Shown: piece by piece, positions 8,204 to 16,417 of the stretch | Layout: every line of letters begins with the position of its first letter | Position numbering within the stretch: position 1 is the stretch's first letter | From: Clostridia bacterium | GTDB lineage: Bacteria; Bacillota; Clostridia; Christensenellales; Aristaeellaceae | NCBI GenBank assembly: GCA_017470145.1 | Contig: JAFUFB010000003.1 | Span: 124,001-188,000, forward strand | Length of the DNA: 64,000 bases | Reading direction: 5' to 3' | Notes under the pieces: generated by a model | Databases searched by the model: none | Seen by the model: only the letters and a program-made list of their open reading frames with translations | What the model was told of the DNA's origin: nothing | Translations under genes and position numbers: made by a program

Positions 8204-9106
8204 ATGTGGTATTGCGGATGGGATGGCGGCGGGACCAAGACGGAGGTTTTGATTCTGTCGGAGGGCGGCGAAGTGCTGGCGGATCAGAGCTTTGGCCCCC
8301 TGAATCCCAACGGCGCCAGCCGGGAGAAGGTGAAGGAGTCCATCCGGGAGGCGGTAGCCTTCATGCAGGGGCAGCCCGGCGGGGAGGAGGCCTGTGGCGG
8401 GCTGGTCATCGGCGTGGCGGGCCTCAGCAATCAGGACGTGGTTCGGTTGATGGCGGAGGGCCTGCAGGAGGCAGGCTTGCAAGGAAAATACCGCCTGGCA
8501 GGGGATCAGGAGATCGCCCTGGCCGGGGCTATTGACGGCCATGGAGCCATCCTCATCGCCGGTACGGGGGCCATTTGCCATGGGCGGACCCCAACGGGGG
8601 AAGCCTTCCGGGTTGGCGGATATGGGTACCTGATTGACGACGGAGGCAGCGGATATGCTATCGGCCGGGATATTCTGGCGGCGGTGGCCCGGGCTTTTGA
8701 TGGCCGGGGACAAAAGACAATTCTTTCCGGAATGATGCAGGCGGCTCTGAAGTTTGACGAAAAGAGCCTGCAGCCCATGATCACCTGGCTGTATGCCCCG
8801 GAGACGGGGAAGAAGGAGATCGCCAGCCTCTCTCGGCTGCTGCCGGAGGCCCTGGCGACTGGGGACGTCGTGGCGATGGGGATCGCGGAGAAGGCGGCGG
8901 AGGATCTGGTGGAGCTGGTTCTCACCGGATGGCGAAAGACGGGGATGAAGGACGGGGAGTTGGCACTGACCGGTAGCATCCTGACAAAAATACCGGAAAT
9001 TCGACAAAGGGTGGAGGCCAAGATTGAACAGGTTTATCCAGAGATACAAGTGATGCGGCCTCGCCGCAGCCCAGCCATGGGCGCAGCGCTGATGGCCATG
9101 GGATAA
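8204..9106 (+). CDS. BadF/BadG-type amino-sugar kinase (MurNAc/GlcNAc kinase, MurK-like)
   Basis: A 300-residue member of the BadF/BadG/BcrA ATPase family, which includes N-acetylglucosamine kinases and the clostridial MurNAc/GlcNAc kinase MurK. The N-terminal phosphate-binding loop reads CGWDGGGTKTE; LIAGTGAICHG and GYGYLIDDGGSGYAIGRD match the second phosphate motif and the sugar-binding region of GlcNAc kinases. It starts at 8204 after AGGAGG. Placement directly after murQ supports phosphorylation of imported MurNAc at O6, supplying the MurQ substrate; this assignment rests on context. It ends at a strong terminator. Confidence 0.8.
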   Translation: MWYCGWDGGGTKTEVLILSEGGEVLADQSFGPLNPNGASREKVKESIREAVAFMQGQPGGEEACGGLVIGVAGLSNQDVVRLMAEGLQEAGLQGKYRLAGDQEIALAGAIDGHGAILIAGTGAICHGRTPTGEAFRVGGYGYLIDDGGSGYAIGRDILAAVARAFDGRGQKTILSGMMQAALKFDEKSLQPMITWLYAPETGKKEIASLSRLLPEALATGDVVAMGIAEKAAEDLVELVLTGWRKTGMKDGELALTGSILTKIPEIRQRVEAKIEQVYPEIQVMRPRRSPAMGAALMAMG

Positions 9107-9122
9107 AAGATTTTGAACCAAA

Positions 9123-9155
9123 AACGCGGAGAAGATGGTTTTCTCCGCGTTTTTT
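9123..9155 (+). terminator. Rho-independent terminator
   Basis: AACGCGGAGAA (9123-9133) pairs with TTCTCCGCGTT (9141-9151) and runs into a stretch of T residues; closes the murQ-kinase unit. Confidence 0.85.
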
Positions 9156-9243
9156 ATGGGCAAAAAAATGAGAAAAAGCTCCCCCGCGAAGCGATGGAGC
9201 GTATTAAACGATTGCAGCGCAAAGCACCTTCTGTAAGCATGCT

Positions 9244-9258
9244 TTGAATACCATTCAA
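9244..9258. promoter_or_regulatory. Candidate operator, upstream copy
   Basis: TTGAATACCATTCAA is a palindrome with 6-bp arms and a 3-bp centre. It lies about 40 bp upstream of the -35 box and matches a second copy at 9418-9432 in the reverse sense. Confidence 0.5.
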
Positions 9259-9297
9259 GAACGGTTGATTTTGCCTTGTTCTTTTTGGGAAAGAGTA

Positions 9298-9325
9298 TTG
9301 ACATTTTTTAAAAGCGTGATAGAAT
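9298..9325 (+). promoter_or_regulatory. Promoter for the LplBC-type sugar importer
   Basis: TTGACA (9298-9303) and TAGAAT (9320-9325) with a 16-bp spacer, lying between two identical-arm palindromes. Expected start near 9332. Confidence 0.65.
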
Positions 9326-9417
9326 GAAGCCATGCTTCAAGAGGGGGGAGGCAGGTTCCCCGTTTCAAAGAATGTTTGATGCGGCGCTTTGCGAAAGCCG
9401 TTTTTTCAAGGAGTCTC

Positions 9418-9432
9418 TTGAATGGTATTCAA
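9418..9432. promoter_or_regulatory. Candidate operator, downstream copy
   Basis: TTGAATGGTATTCAA, extended by a further C/G pair to 9417-9433, is the reverse complement of the upstream copy. Its centre lies 174 bp from the upstream one, in the transcribed leader about 90 bp past the predicted start; a looped repression arrangement is possible. Confidence 0.5.
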
Positions 9433-9528
9433 GGGAAGAAAAAGCGGGCGCATCTGTTTTCGTGGTTTTTGGGGCTGGTCGTTCGGGAGCCCGGCGCGGC
9501 CTTGTAGATGAGAGGAGGACTGCTGCAG

Positions 9529-10500
9529 GTGAGTGTACAGACAAAGAAGAGGAAAAAGTCCAGGTTTACGCTGGACGATCTGCAGCTGTTTTTCCTGTCT
9601 CTGCCGACGGTCGTTTGGTATATCCTGTTCTGCTATCTGCCCATGTTCGGGCTGGTCATCGCCTTTAAGAAATACAAGGTGGCCCCCGGGAAGGGCTTCC
9701 TTTGGAGCCTTTTCAACAACAGCGCCTGGAGCGGGCTGGACAATTTCCGCTTCCTTTTCGCCAACAATAAGGCCACGACCATCAACATGTTCCGGAATAC
9801 CATTGGGTACAACATCGTCTTCATTGTCCTGGGCGTGGTGATTCCTGTGACGTTGGCCATCATGATCAACCATATCCGCAGCCAGAAGCTGGCTAAGGTG
9901 ACGCAGACGGCCATGTTCCTACCTCACTTCCTGAGCTGGGTTGTGGTAGGATACTTCGTTTTCGCCTTCCTGAGCACGGATAATGGCCTGGTGAACCGGA
10001 CGATTCTTTCTTTCGGCGGGACGCCCATCAAGTGGTACCAAGGCGAGGCGACGCCCTACTGGCCCTGGATCCTGATCTTCCTGCACATGTGGAAGACCGT
10101 GGGATACAGCATGGTGGTCTATCTGGCCTCCATCAAGGGCATTGACGAAAGCCTGTACGAGGCGGCCATGATCGATGGGGCTACCAAGTGGCAGCAGACA
10201 AAGTATATCACCCTGCCCATGCTGAAGACCATCATGATCATCATGTTCATCATGGCGGTGGGGAAGATCTTCAATTCCGACTTTGGTCTGTTCTACCGGA
10301 CCACCCGGAATTCCAGCAGCTTGACCAGCGTATATCTGACCTTGGATGTGTACGTCTACAACTCCATGTTCAACAACCCGCGTCCGGTGTATGGATACAT
10401 TTCTGCCGCCGGCTTCCTCCAGTCCGTGCTGGGCTGCATTACGATGGTGGTGGCCAATACCATCGTCCGGCACGTGGACAACGAAAGCGCGCTGTTCTAA
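9529..10500 (+). CDS. Sugar ABC transporter permease, LplB type
   Basis: A 323-residue inner-membrane permease of the CUT1 class, LplB/YteP subgroup. N-terminal LFFLSLPTVVWYILFCYLPM starts the first of about six helices, and the EAA loop reads EAAMIDGATKWQQTKYITLP. The start is GTG at 9529: the ATG at 9508 overlaps the AGAGGAGGA ribosome site itself, which sits 10 nt before the GTG. The partner permease follows after 18 nt. No ATPase gene is present, so a shared MsmX-like ATPase elsewhere is expected. The substrate is unknown; an amino-sugar or muropeptide is inferred from the neighbours. Confidence 0.85.
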   Translation: MSVQTKKRKKSRFTLDDLQLFFLSLPTVVWYILFCYLPMFGLVIAFKKYKVAPGKGFLWSLFNNSAWSGLDNFRFLFANNKATTINMFRNTIGYNIVFIVLGVVIPVTLAIMINHIRSQKLAKVTQTAMFLPHFLSWVVVGYFVFAFLSTDNGLVNRTILSFGGTPIKWYQGEATPYWPWILIFLHMWKTVGYSMVVYLASIKGIDESLYEAAMIDGATKWQQTKYITLPMLKTIMIIMFIMAVGKIFNSDFGLFYRTTRNSSSLTSVYLTLDVYVYNSMFNNPRPVYGYISAAGFLQSVLGCITMVVANTIVRHVDNESALF

Positions 10501-10518
10501 GAAGGGAGGGAGAGCAAT

Positions 10519-11475
10519 ATGAGTGCAGCATCGAAGAAATCTACTCGTCACGCCACGGGCAGCGGCATGGAGCGGTTTAACGCCCTCCGGCCGGGGACGA
10601 ACATCGCCTACAGCGCCATGTTCATTCTGCTGGCCCTGCTGTGCGTGATTCCGGTAATCTTTGTGGTCATCATCTCCTTCTCCTCCGAGGCTTCCATCGG
10701 CCGGGTGGGCTACAGCTTCACCCCGGCGGAATGGTCCACGGAAGCGTATCAGTACGTCTGGCATCTGCGGAACAGCCGGGGCATCCCTACGGTGGTCATG
10801 GCGTTCTTCACCTCCATTGGCATCACCCTGGTAGGGACGGTGCTGGGCCTGATTTTGATCTCCACCATGGGATATGTGCTGAGCCGGCGGAGCTTCAAGC
10901 TGCGGGGCTTCTATACGACGCTGATCTTTATCCCTATGATCTTTAACGGCGGTCTGCTTTCCACCTATGTGGTGAACACGCAGCTACTGGGATTGAAGAA
11001 CACCTATTGGGCGCTGATCCTGCCCCTGGCTTGTTCGTCCTTCTATGTCATCATCATGCGGACGTTCTTCCAGACCACGGTGCCGGACGAAATCATCGAA
11101 TCCGGACGGGTGGATGGGGCGTCCCAGCTGCGGATCTTCGCCCAGCTGGTGTTGCCGATTTCGCTGCCGGCTCTGGCGACCATTGCCCTGTTCCTGACCT
11201 TCGCTTACTGGAACGACTGGTATCAGGCCAGCCTGTATATCGAGTCCAGCAAGCATGACCTGTTCCCACTGCAGTATGTGCTGGTGAACATCGAGAAGAA
11301 CATTCAGTATCTGGCCAACAACGATATGGCTATGTCCGCCAACTCCACGGCCCTGCCCAGTGAGACCATGCGGATGGCCATCGTCGTCATCGCCGTGGTG
11401 CCTATCATGTTCTCCTACCCCTTCTTCCAGAAGTACTTCATTTCTGGACTGACTATCGGGGCTGTGAAGGGGTGA
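10519..11475 (+). CDS. Sugar ABC transporter permease, LplC/MalG type
   Basis: A 318-residue permease with a basic cytoplasmic start (MSAASKKSTRHATGSGMERF), about six membrane helices and the EAA loop IIESGRVDGASQLRIFAQLVLP, ending in FQKYFISGLTIGAVKG, the usual CUT1 C-terminus. GGGAGGG lies before the ATG. It pairs with the LplB-type permease upstream. A large inverted repeat begins at its stop codon and separates it from the binding-protein gene. Confidence 0.85.
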   Translation: MSAASKKSTRHATGSGMERFNALRPGTNIAYSAMFILLALLCVIPVIFVVIISFSSEASIGRVGYSFTPAEWSTEAYQYVWHLRNSRGIPTVVMAFFTSIGITLVGTVLGLILISTMGYVLSRRSFKLRGFYTTLIFIPMIFNGGLLSTYVVNTQLLGLKNTYWALILPLACSSFYVIIMRTFFQTTVPDEIIESGRVDGASQLRIFAQLVLPISLPALATIALFLTFAYWNDWYQASLYIESSKHDLFPLQYVLVNIEKNIQYLANNDMAMSANSTALPSETMRMAIVVIAVVPIMFSYPFFQKYFISGLTIGAVKG

Positions 11476-11556
11476 GAAATCTGCGACCGCCGGTGGCGGA
11501 AATTTCGCAGATTTCTCACAGAGCCAATAAGAAGCGATCTGCGCAGTGCGCAGTCG
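11473..11556 (+). other. Intercistronic stem-loops between permease and binding-protein genes
   Basis: TGAGAAATCTGCGA (11473-11486, including the permease stop codon) pairs perfectly with TCGCAGATTTCTCA (11505-11518), with an inner CCGCC/GGCGG stem. A second, imperfect palindrome around CTGCGCAGTGCGCAG spans 11533-11556. No T-run follows either. They more likely stabilise or process mRNA than terminate it fully, letting the binding protein be made in excess. Confidence 0.6.
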
Positions 11557-11654
11557 CGACTATATTGGCGACCGGATGCCCGCTGGAAGGGTGAGCAACT
11601 ACTTCGATTTGAACGGCGGATGCCGTCAAAAATATTTATTTAGGAGGTTCTCCA

Positions 11655-13103
11655 ATGAAGAAGATCCTGTCTCTGGTACTGGCTCTGGCCATGGTGCTGT
11701 CCGTCTGCTCCTTCGCGGCGGCAGAAGAGCCTGTACACCTCGTGTGGTTCATGTACACCGCGAGCGAAACTCCCATCGACTGGCCCGAAGTGGAAGAAGC
11801 GCTGAATGCCTATTCCGCGGAAAAGATCGGCGTCACCTGCGAATTCCGGTATATGGATGAGAATCAGGTAGCCCTGGCCATGAACTCTGGTGAATACTTC
11901 GACATCGCCTTCACCTGCGACTGGTGGAATGACTATGCTACCAACGTGGCCGCCGGCATGTTCCTGAACCTGAACGACTACATCGACAAGTACCCGGCCC
12001 TGAAGGACTCCATCGTGGAGAAGGCCTGGGAAGGCGTGAAGGTCAACGGCGACATCTATGCCATCCCCCACATGAAGGACATCGGCTACGAAGTGTTCTG
12101 GATTCTGAACACCGATTACTTCATCAACCAGAAGGGCTTTGAAGTAGATCAGTACATCTCCTTCGAAGGCATCGAACCCTATTTCGAAGCCTACAAGGCG
12201 GATCATCCGGATGACTATCCCTTCAAGATGAGCTACGGCGGCATCACCTCCTGGCAGAACGCGCTGGCTGACTGGCTGAACATGGATATCCTGATCGGTC
12301 TGGACTGGGAAGCCCAGGGCACCGACGAGGAGACCACTGTGAAGAGCGCGCTGGAAATCCCCGCCTGGAAGAACCGTGTAGCCAAGCTGCATGAGTGGTA
12401 CGAAAAAGGCTACTTCAATCCCGACGCGGCTGTGACCGAGTCCATGCCCCGCGCCCAGGCTGGCGTGGTGCAGAGCGGCCAGGGCTGGTTCGGCGCCGAG
12501 ACCGTGTGGGCCAACGTGATCAAGCAGCCCATCTACATCTCCCGCTATGATGGCCCCTTCATGAGCACTTCTTCCATCCGCGGCTCCATGACCGCTGTCA
12601 GCAGCTTCTCCGAGCATCCGGACGAAGCCCTGAAGCTGATCGAGCTGATGAATACCGATCCCTGGTATCGTGAGACTGCCCGGTACGGTATCGAAGGCAA
12701 GCATTACACCCGCAACGAAGACGGCACCGTGACCCGCACCGAGCTGGGCAGCTCCAACATGGGCGTTCAGGCTTATGCGCAGGGCCATTACACCGTTGGC
12801 GCGCTGGAAGCTTCTCCCTTCCCGGAAGTGCCCACCGATATCCATCAGTGGGAAAAGACCATGGCGAACTATGAGAACGCGACCCTGTCCGCCGCCATGG
12901 GCTTCACTCCTGACCTGAGCGCTGTGGAAACTGAGAACCTGGCTGTGAAGGCCGTGATCGAAGAGTATCGTCGCGAGCTGTACACCGGTACCTCTGATCC
13001 CGAAGTCGTGATCCCCGAAATGCTGGAGCGCATGAACGAAGCTGGTCTGCAGACCATCATCGCTGAAGTGCAGGCTCAGCTGGATGCTTTCCTCGGAAAG
13101 TAA
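11655..13103 (+). CDS. Secreted sugar-binding protein of the LplA type
   Basis: A 482-residue extracellular solute-binding protein, probable partner of the LplBC-type permeases. Signal peptide MKKILSLVLALAMVLSVCSF then AAAEE; the cysteine is preceded by LSV, which does not fit a lipobox, so signal peptidase I cleavage after AAA is likely. The mature protein shows GEYFDIAFTCDWWNDYA, NLNDYIDKYPALKDSI and GVKVNGDIYAIPHMKDIGYE, typical of LplA/DUF3502-related binding proteins. AGGAGG precedes the ATG. How it stays at the cell surface without a lipid anchor is unclear. A strong terminator follows. Confidence 0.85.
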   Translation: MKKILSLVLALAMVLSVCSFAAAEEPVHLVWFMYTASETPIDWPEVEEALNAYSAEKIGVTCEFRYMDENQVALAMNSGEYFDIAFTCDWWNDYATNVAAGMFLNLNDYIDKYPALKDSIVEKAWEGVKVNGDIYAIPHMKDIGYEVFWILNTDYFINQKGFEVDQYISFEGIEPYFEAYKADHPDDYPFKMSYGGITSWQNALADWLNMDILIGLDWEAQGTDEETTVKSALEIPAWKNRVAKLHEWYEKGYFNPDAAVTESMPRAQAGVVQSGQGWFGAETVWANVIKQPIYISRYDGPFMSTSSIRGSMTAVSSFSEHPDEALKLIELMNTDPWYRETARYGIEGKHYTRNEDGTVTRTELGSSNMGVQAYAQGHYTVGALEASPFPEVPTDIHQWEKTMANYENATLSAAMGFTPDLSAVETENLAVKAVIEEYRRELYTGTSDPEVVIPEMLERMNEAGLQTIIAEVQAQLDAFLGK

Positions 13104-13152
13104 TTCTGGGAAGCGCTGATTGATTCAAATCAACGCAAAAGCAACTGTCTCG

Positions 13153-13178
13153 CTCCCCCGCTCCGCGGGGGAGTTTTT
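13153..13178 (+). terminator. Rho-independent terminator
   Basis: CTCCCCCGC/GCGGGGGAG stem with TCC loop followed by TTTTT, closing the first importer operon. Confidence 0.9.
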
Positions 13179-13275
13179 CTTCGGCCTCGTTTCTTCTCCC
13201 CGAAACCGGGCTTTTCTTCGCTAAAAAAAGGTGATAAGATGGGGATGATTCAAAGCAACAGAGGAGCAAAGCACC

Positions 13276-14334
13276 ATGAAGCAGGAGATCAGGGATGGGC
13301 TACGGGCCGCCATTCAGGATTTGACAGAGAGGTATCAGCAGGCTGGGTATTTTTCTGACGCCAGCGTGCGAGTGTTCGACGATCAGGAATCCCTTTGCAC
13401 GGCCTGCGTGGGCCAGGCCAAGGAGGACAGCTGGTTCGACGTGGCCAGCCTGACAAAAATTGCCACTGCCACCCAGGTACTGCATTTGATACAGCGGGGG
13501 CAGCTTTCCCTGGAGACCCGGCTGATGGATCACCTGACGGAGATCGCGGAGCGGCCCGCCCTGTGGGAGAAGATGAGCGCCATCACCCTCCGGCAGCTGT
13601 TGACTCATACCTCTCGTCTGCCCGCCTGGTTTCCTTTCTACTCCGAGCGGGGGAAAGACTTTTTCGACGTCCTGGAGATTGCCCTGGACCGGGAGGACCT
13701 GGTGGAGGGGATGGTCTATTCCGATCTGAATTTCATGCTGCTGGGAAAGCTGTTGGAGCGGCTGCGAGGGAAACCTTTAGCCCGCTGCCTGCAGGAGGAT
13801 TTGGTGGAGCCCTATCATCTGGGCGGCATGACCTATCTGCCGGAGGTTTCCCTGGACCTGATTCCCTCCAGCTACGGCAACCCCATCGAGTGGGGCATGT
13901 GCGCGGAAAGGGGGATCACCTTCGATGGGTTCCGGCCGGAGGAGGCGATCCTACGGGGCGAGGTAAACGACGGCAACTGCTGGTATTATTTCGGTGGGGT
14001 GTCCGGCCACGCGGGGATCTTCGCCCAGACGGAGGCCTACGCCCGGCTTTGCCAGCTCTACCTGCGCTCTACCGATCCGTTGATGATCGACGCCCAGCGG
14101 GAGCAGCCGGGTGCCCCTGGACGGGGTCTGGGGCTGCAGACTGGGCTTAGCTATCCCCACGGCTGCGGGCATACGGGATTCACGGGCACGGGGATCTATT
14201 TCTCCCGGGAGCTGAACATCGGCGTGGTGTCCTTCACCAATCGGCTGTTTGTGCGGCAGAAATGCGAAGGGCAAACCTGGGAGTATCGCCGGGCTTTGCA
14301 GGAAATGGTGGCCGCTGCCGCGCGAATGGGATAG
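13276..14334 (+). CDS. Beta-lactamase-family serine hydrolase (AmiE/YbbE-like)
   Basis: A 352-residue PF00144 hydrolase, paralogue of the one at 6055-7098. S-x-x-K is in DVASLTKIATATQ, the second motif reads YSDLN (VYSDLNFMLLGKLLE), and the third is HTGFTGTG. GVSGHAGIFAQTEAYARL is a conserved segment of the subgroup that includes MurNAc-L-Ala amidase AmiE. No signal peptide is visible, so a cytoplasmic amidase acting on imported muropeptides is inferred. GAGGAG lies before the ATG. NamZ follows after 32 nt and a third hydrolase after that, so the three form one transcription unit. Confidence 0.85.
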   Translation: MKQEIRDGLRAAIQDLTERYQQAGYFSDASVRVFDDQESLCTACVGQAKEDSWFDVASLTKIATATQVLHLIQRGQLSLETRLMDHLTEIAERPALWEKMSAITLRQLLTHTSRLPAWFPFYSERGKDFFDVLEIALDREDLVEGMVYSDLNFMLLGKLLERLRGKPLARCLQEDLVEPYHLGGMTYLPEVSLDLIPSSYGNPIEWGMCAERGITFDGFRPEEAILRGEVNDGNCWYYFGGVSGHAGIFAQTEAYARLCQLYLRSTDPLMIDAQREQPGAPGRGLGLQTGLSYPHGCGHTGFTGTGIYFSRELNIGVVSFTNRLFVRQKCEGQTWEYRRALQEMVAAAARMG

Positions 14335-14366
14335 GCAATGAAGAGTTTGGACAGGAGGGAAAGACC

Positions 14367-15515
14367 ATGGAAAAGGGCGTATTGTCCGGCGTAGATCGGC
14401 TGGAGACCGTGGCCAGTGTGCTGCGGCAGGGGCGGGTAGGGCTCATGACCAACGCCACCGGCATCAGCCGGGATTTTCGATCCACCATCGAGATTTTGCA
14501 TCAGCAATTTGACTTGACGGCCCTGTTCGCCGTGGAACACGGCATCCGTGGCAATATCCAGGCGGGGGAGGCCATCGGGGTTTATCAGGACGAAGCTACG
14601 GGGCTGAACGTCTGGCCGGTGTACGGGGGAAACCATCGATTGACCCCGGAGATGCTGGAGCAATTCGACATCTTCTGCTTCGATATTCAAGATGTGGGGG
14701 CCCGGTTCTATACCTACCTGTACGCCCTGTCCTTCGCAATGGAGGAATGTGCCAAGGCGGGGAAGCCCGTGGTGGTGCTGGACCGGATCAATCCCCTGGG
14801 GGGAGAGCTGATCCAGGGAACGGTGTTGGATCCTGCCTTCGCCTCCTATGTGGGGATGTATCCGCTGCCCACCCGATATGGCCTGACCATCGGGGAATAT
14901 GCCCGGTGGGTAAAGAAACACCTGCGTCTGGATAGCTTGGAGCTGCATATCGCGCCATTGGCAGGCTGGCGGCGGGGGATGATGCCCTGGGAGGCGGCGC
15001 TCCCCTGGGTGGCTCCTTCCCCCAATTGCCCCAGCTTCCACAGCGCCTTCGCCTACATCGGGTCCTGCATTTTCGAGGGCACTAATGTTTCGGAGGGCCG
15101 GGGAACCACACTGCCCTTTGAGTATATCGGTGCCCCCTGGATCGACGGGGATCGCCTGGCTCGGCGGATGGGGGAGAAGGAGACGACGGGGATTCATTTT
15201 CGGCCCGCCTGGTTCACGCCCACCTTCTCCAAGCACGCGGGGCAGCTATGCGCCGGGGTGCAGATGCACGTCCTGAATCCCGAAAGCGCTGACCCGGTAG
15301 CCGCGGCCTTGATGCTGCTGGACGGGATTCGGGAACTGTATCCGGAAAAGCTGGAGTGGGTCAGCTGGACCACGGAGAGCTATACTATCGATAAGCTGCT
15401 GGGGACGGACCAGTATCGCCGGGGGACGATGGATGCCGCCAGATTTCTGGACCGCTTCGCGGAGGGGCGGGAGCGGTTCCGACGCCAGCGGGAGCCCTTC
15501 CTGCTGTATGAATGA
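14367..15515 (+). CDS. namZ: Exo-beta-N-acetylmuramidase NamZ (DUF1343)
   Basis: NamZ removes MurNAc from the non-reducing end of peptidoglycan fragments. The 382 residues carry the family's hallmarks in order: GRVGLMTNATGISRDF, FAVEHGIRGNIQAGE, WPVYGGNHRLTPEMLEQFDI, FDIQDVGARFYTYLYAL, VVLDRINPLGG, EGTNVSEGRGTTLPFE and GAPWIDG. B. subtilis NamZ (YbbC) is secreted, whereas this one starts MEKGVLSGVDRLETV with no signal peptide, pointing to cytoplasmic action. GGAGGG lies before ATG 14367; upstream in-frame starts are inside the previous gene and lack a site. Neighbours murQ, the kinase and AmiE-like hydrolases form the rest of the pathway. Confidence 0.92.
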   Translation: MEKGVLSGVDRLETVASVLRQGRVGLMTNATGISRDFRSTIEILHQQFDLTALFAVEHGIRGNIQAGEAIGVYQDEATGLNVWPVYGGNHRLTPEMLEQFDIFCFDIQDVGARFYTYLYALSFAMEECAKAGKPVVVLDRINPLGGELIQGTVLDPAFASYVGMYPLPTRYGLTIGEYARWVKKHLRLDSLELHIAPLAGWRRGMMPWEAALPWVAPSPNCPSFHSAFAYIGSCIFEGTNVSEGRGTTLPFEYIGAPWIDGDRLARRMGEKETTGIHFRPAWFTPTFSKHAGQLCAGVQMHVLNPESADPVAAALMLLDGIRELYPEKLEWVSWTTESYTIDKLLGTDQYRRGTMDAARFLDRFAEGRERFRRQREPFLLYE

Positions 15516-15536
15516 GCATGACGGAGGAAACGAAAA

Positions 15537-16304
15537 ATGGAATGGATCAAGGAAAGATTGGATACGCTGCCGGGGAATATCAGCTTTATCTGTAAAAATC
15601 TGAAGACGGGGGAGTGCTTCGCCTACCGGCCGGAAGCGGTGCATGGGCCAGCCAGCGTCATCAAGCTGTTCCTCATGGCGGCGATTTATCAGGGCTTTGA
15701 GGATGGGGAGTTTCAGCCGGGAGACAAAATCCCCGTCCGCCGGGAGGACTGTGTGCCCTCCTGCGGGGTGCTGACCTATCTGGACGATGGGAAGGAGGTT
15801 TCCCTGCGGGATCTGGTGGAGCTGATGATCATCGTCAGCGATAACACCGCCACCAACGTGCTGGCGGATTTCTACACCATCCCCCGGCTGCTGGATTTCA
15901 TCCATGAGCGCCTGGGCCTCCAGGATACCTTCTTCCGGCGGAAGATGTTCGACGCGGAGGCCTCCCGGCGAGGGATTCAGAACGCCACCACCGCCCTGGA
16001 TGTGGCCTGGCTGCTGGAGAAAATCTGGCGAGGAGAGCTGGTGAGCCCGGAAGCTTCCGCCAGGATGCTGGAGACTCTGCGGCACCAGCGGCTGAACGGG
16101 AAGATTCCCTTTCGGCTGCATACCCTGGAACAGGCGCCCCGCATCGCCCACAAGACGGGGGAGGACGACGGCACCACCCACGATGTGGGTATCATCGAGG
16201 GAGAAACACCCCTGCTGGTCTGCTTTATGGGCAATGACACAGACGTGCCAGCCTATGAGCGGATGATGGCGGATATCTCCTGGGAGCTGTATCACAGAGT
16301 ATGA
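15537..16304 (+). CDS. Class A beta-lactamase-like serine hydrolase, cytoplasmic
   Basis: A 255-residue protein with the class A beta-lactamase fold motifs: Ser40-V-I-Lys43 (S-x-x-K), Ser101-Asp-Asn (SDNTATN) and Lys206-Thr-Gly (HKTGED). The region where a true class A enzyme has E-x-x-L-N reads FDAEASRRGIQN, so the deacylating Glu166 equivalent is absent or displaced, and there is no signal peptide. An antibiotic-resistance role is therefore unlikely; a peptidase or amidase acting on muropeptides is more plausible, from context. GGAGG precedes the ATG. It is the last gene of the hydrolase-NamZ unit. Confidence 0.8.
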   Translation: MEWIKERLDTLPGNISFICKNLKTGECFAYRPEAVHGPASVIKLFLMAAIYQGFEDGEFQPGDKIPVRREDCVPSCGVLTYLDDGKEVSLRDLVELMIIVSDNTATNVLADFYTIPRLLDFIHERLGLQDTFFRRKMFDAEASRRGIQNATTALDVAWLLEKIWRGELVSPEASARMLETLRHQRLNGKIPFRLHTLEQAPRIAHKTGEDDGTTHDVGIIEGETPLLVCFMGNDTDVPAYERMMADISWELYHRV

Positions 16305-16334
16305 AATCCGCCGCCGCCGAGGGCGGGAAAACGG

Positions 16335-16363
16335 TTGACGGAAAAAATGGGAATTGATATAAT
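16335..16363 (+). promoter_or_regulatory. Promoter for the second sugar importer
   Basis: TTGACG (16335-16340) and TATAAT (16358-16363) with a 17-bp spacer. The leader contains a TGACGC/GCGTCA hairpin (16378-16393) ahead of the binding-protein start. Confidence 0.75.
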
Positions 16364-16417
16364 GTATCCAAGATTTTTGACGCGGAGGCGTCATGAAAAG
16401 AAAGGATGGTAACCCAA

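Larger units (their letters stand above)
9107..9528. other. Long intergenic region/leader before the LplBC-type importer
   Basis: The 422-bp gap holds the terminator of the preceding operon, two matching TTGAAT-N3-ATTCAA palindromes, a strong promoter between them and a leader of roughly 200 nt. A reading frame beginning at 9324 has no ribosome site and runs into the permease gene in another frame, so it is not called. Confidence 0.6.

Noticed and set aside
9324..9668. Open frame in the leader of the LplBC-type importer
   Set aside because: No ribosome site, low-complexity translation, and most of it overlaps the permease in another frame.
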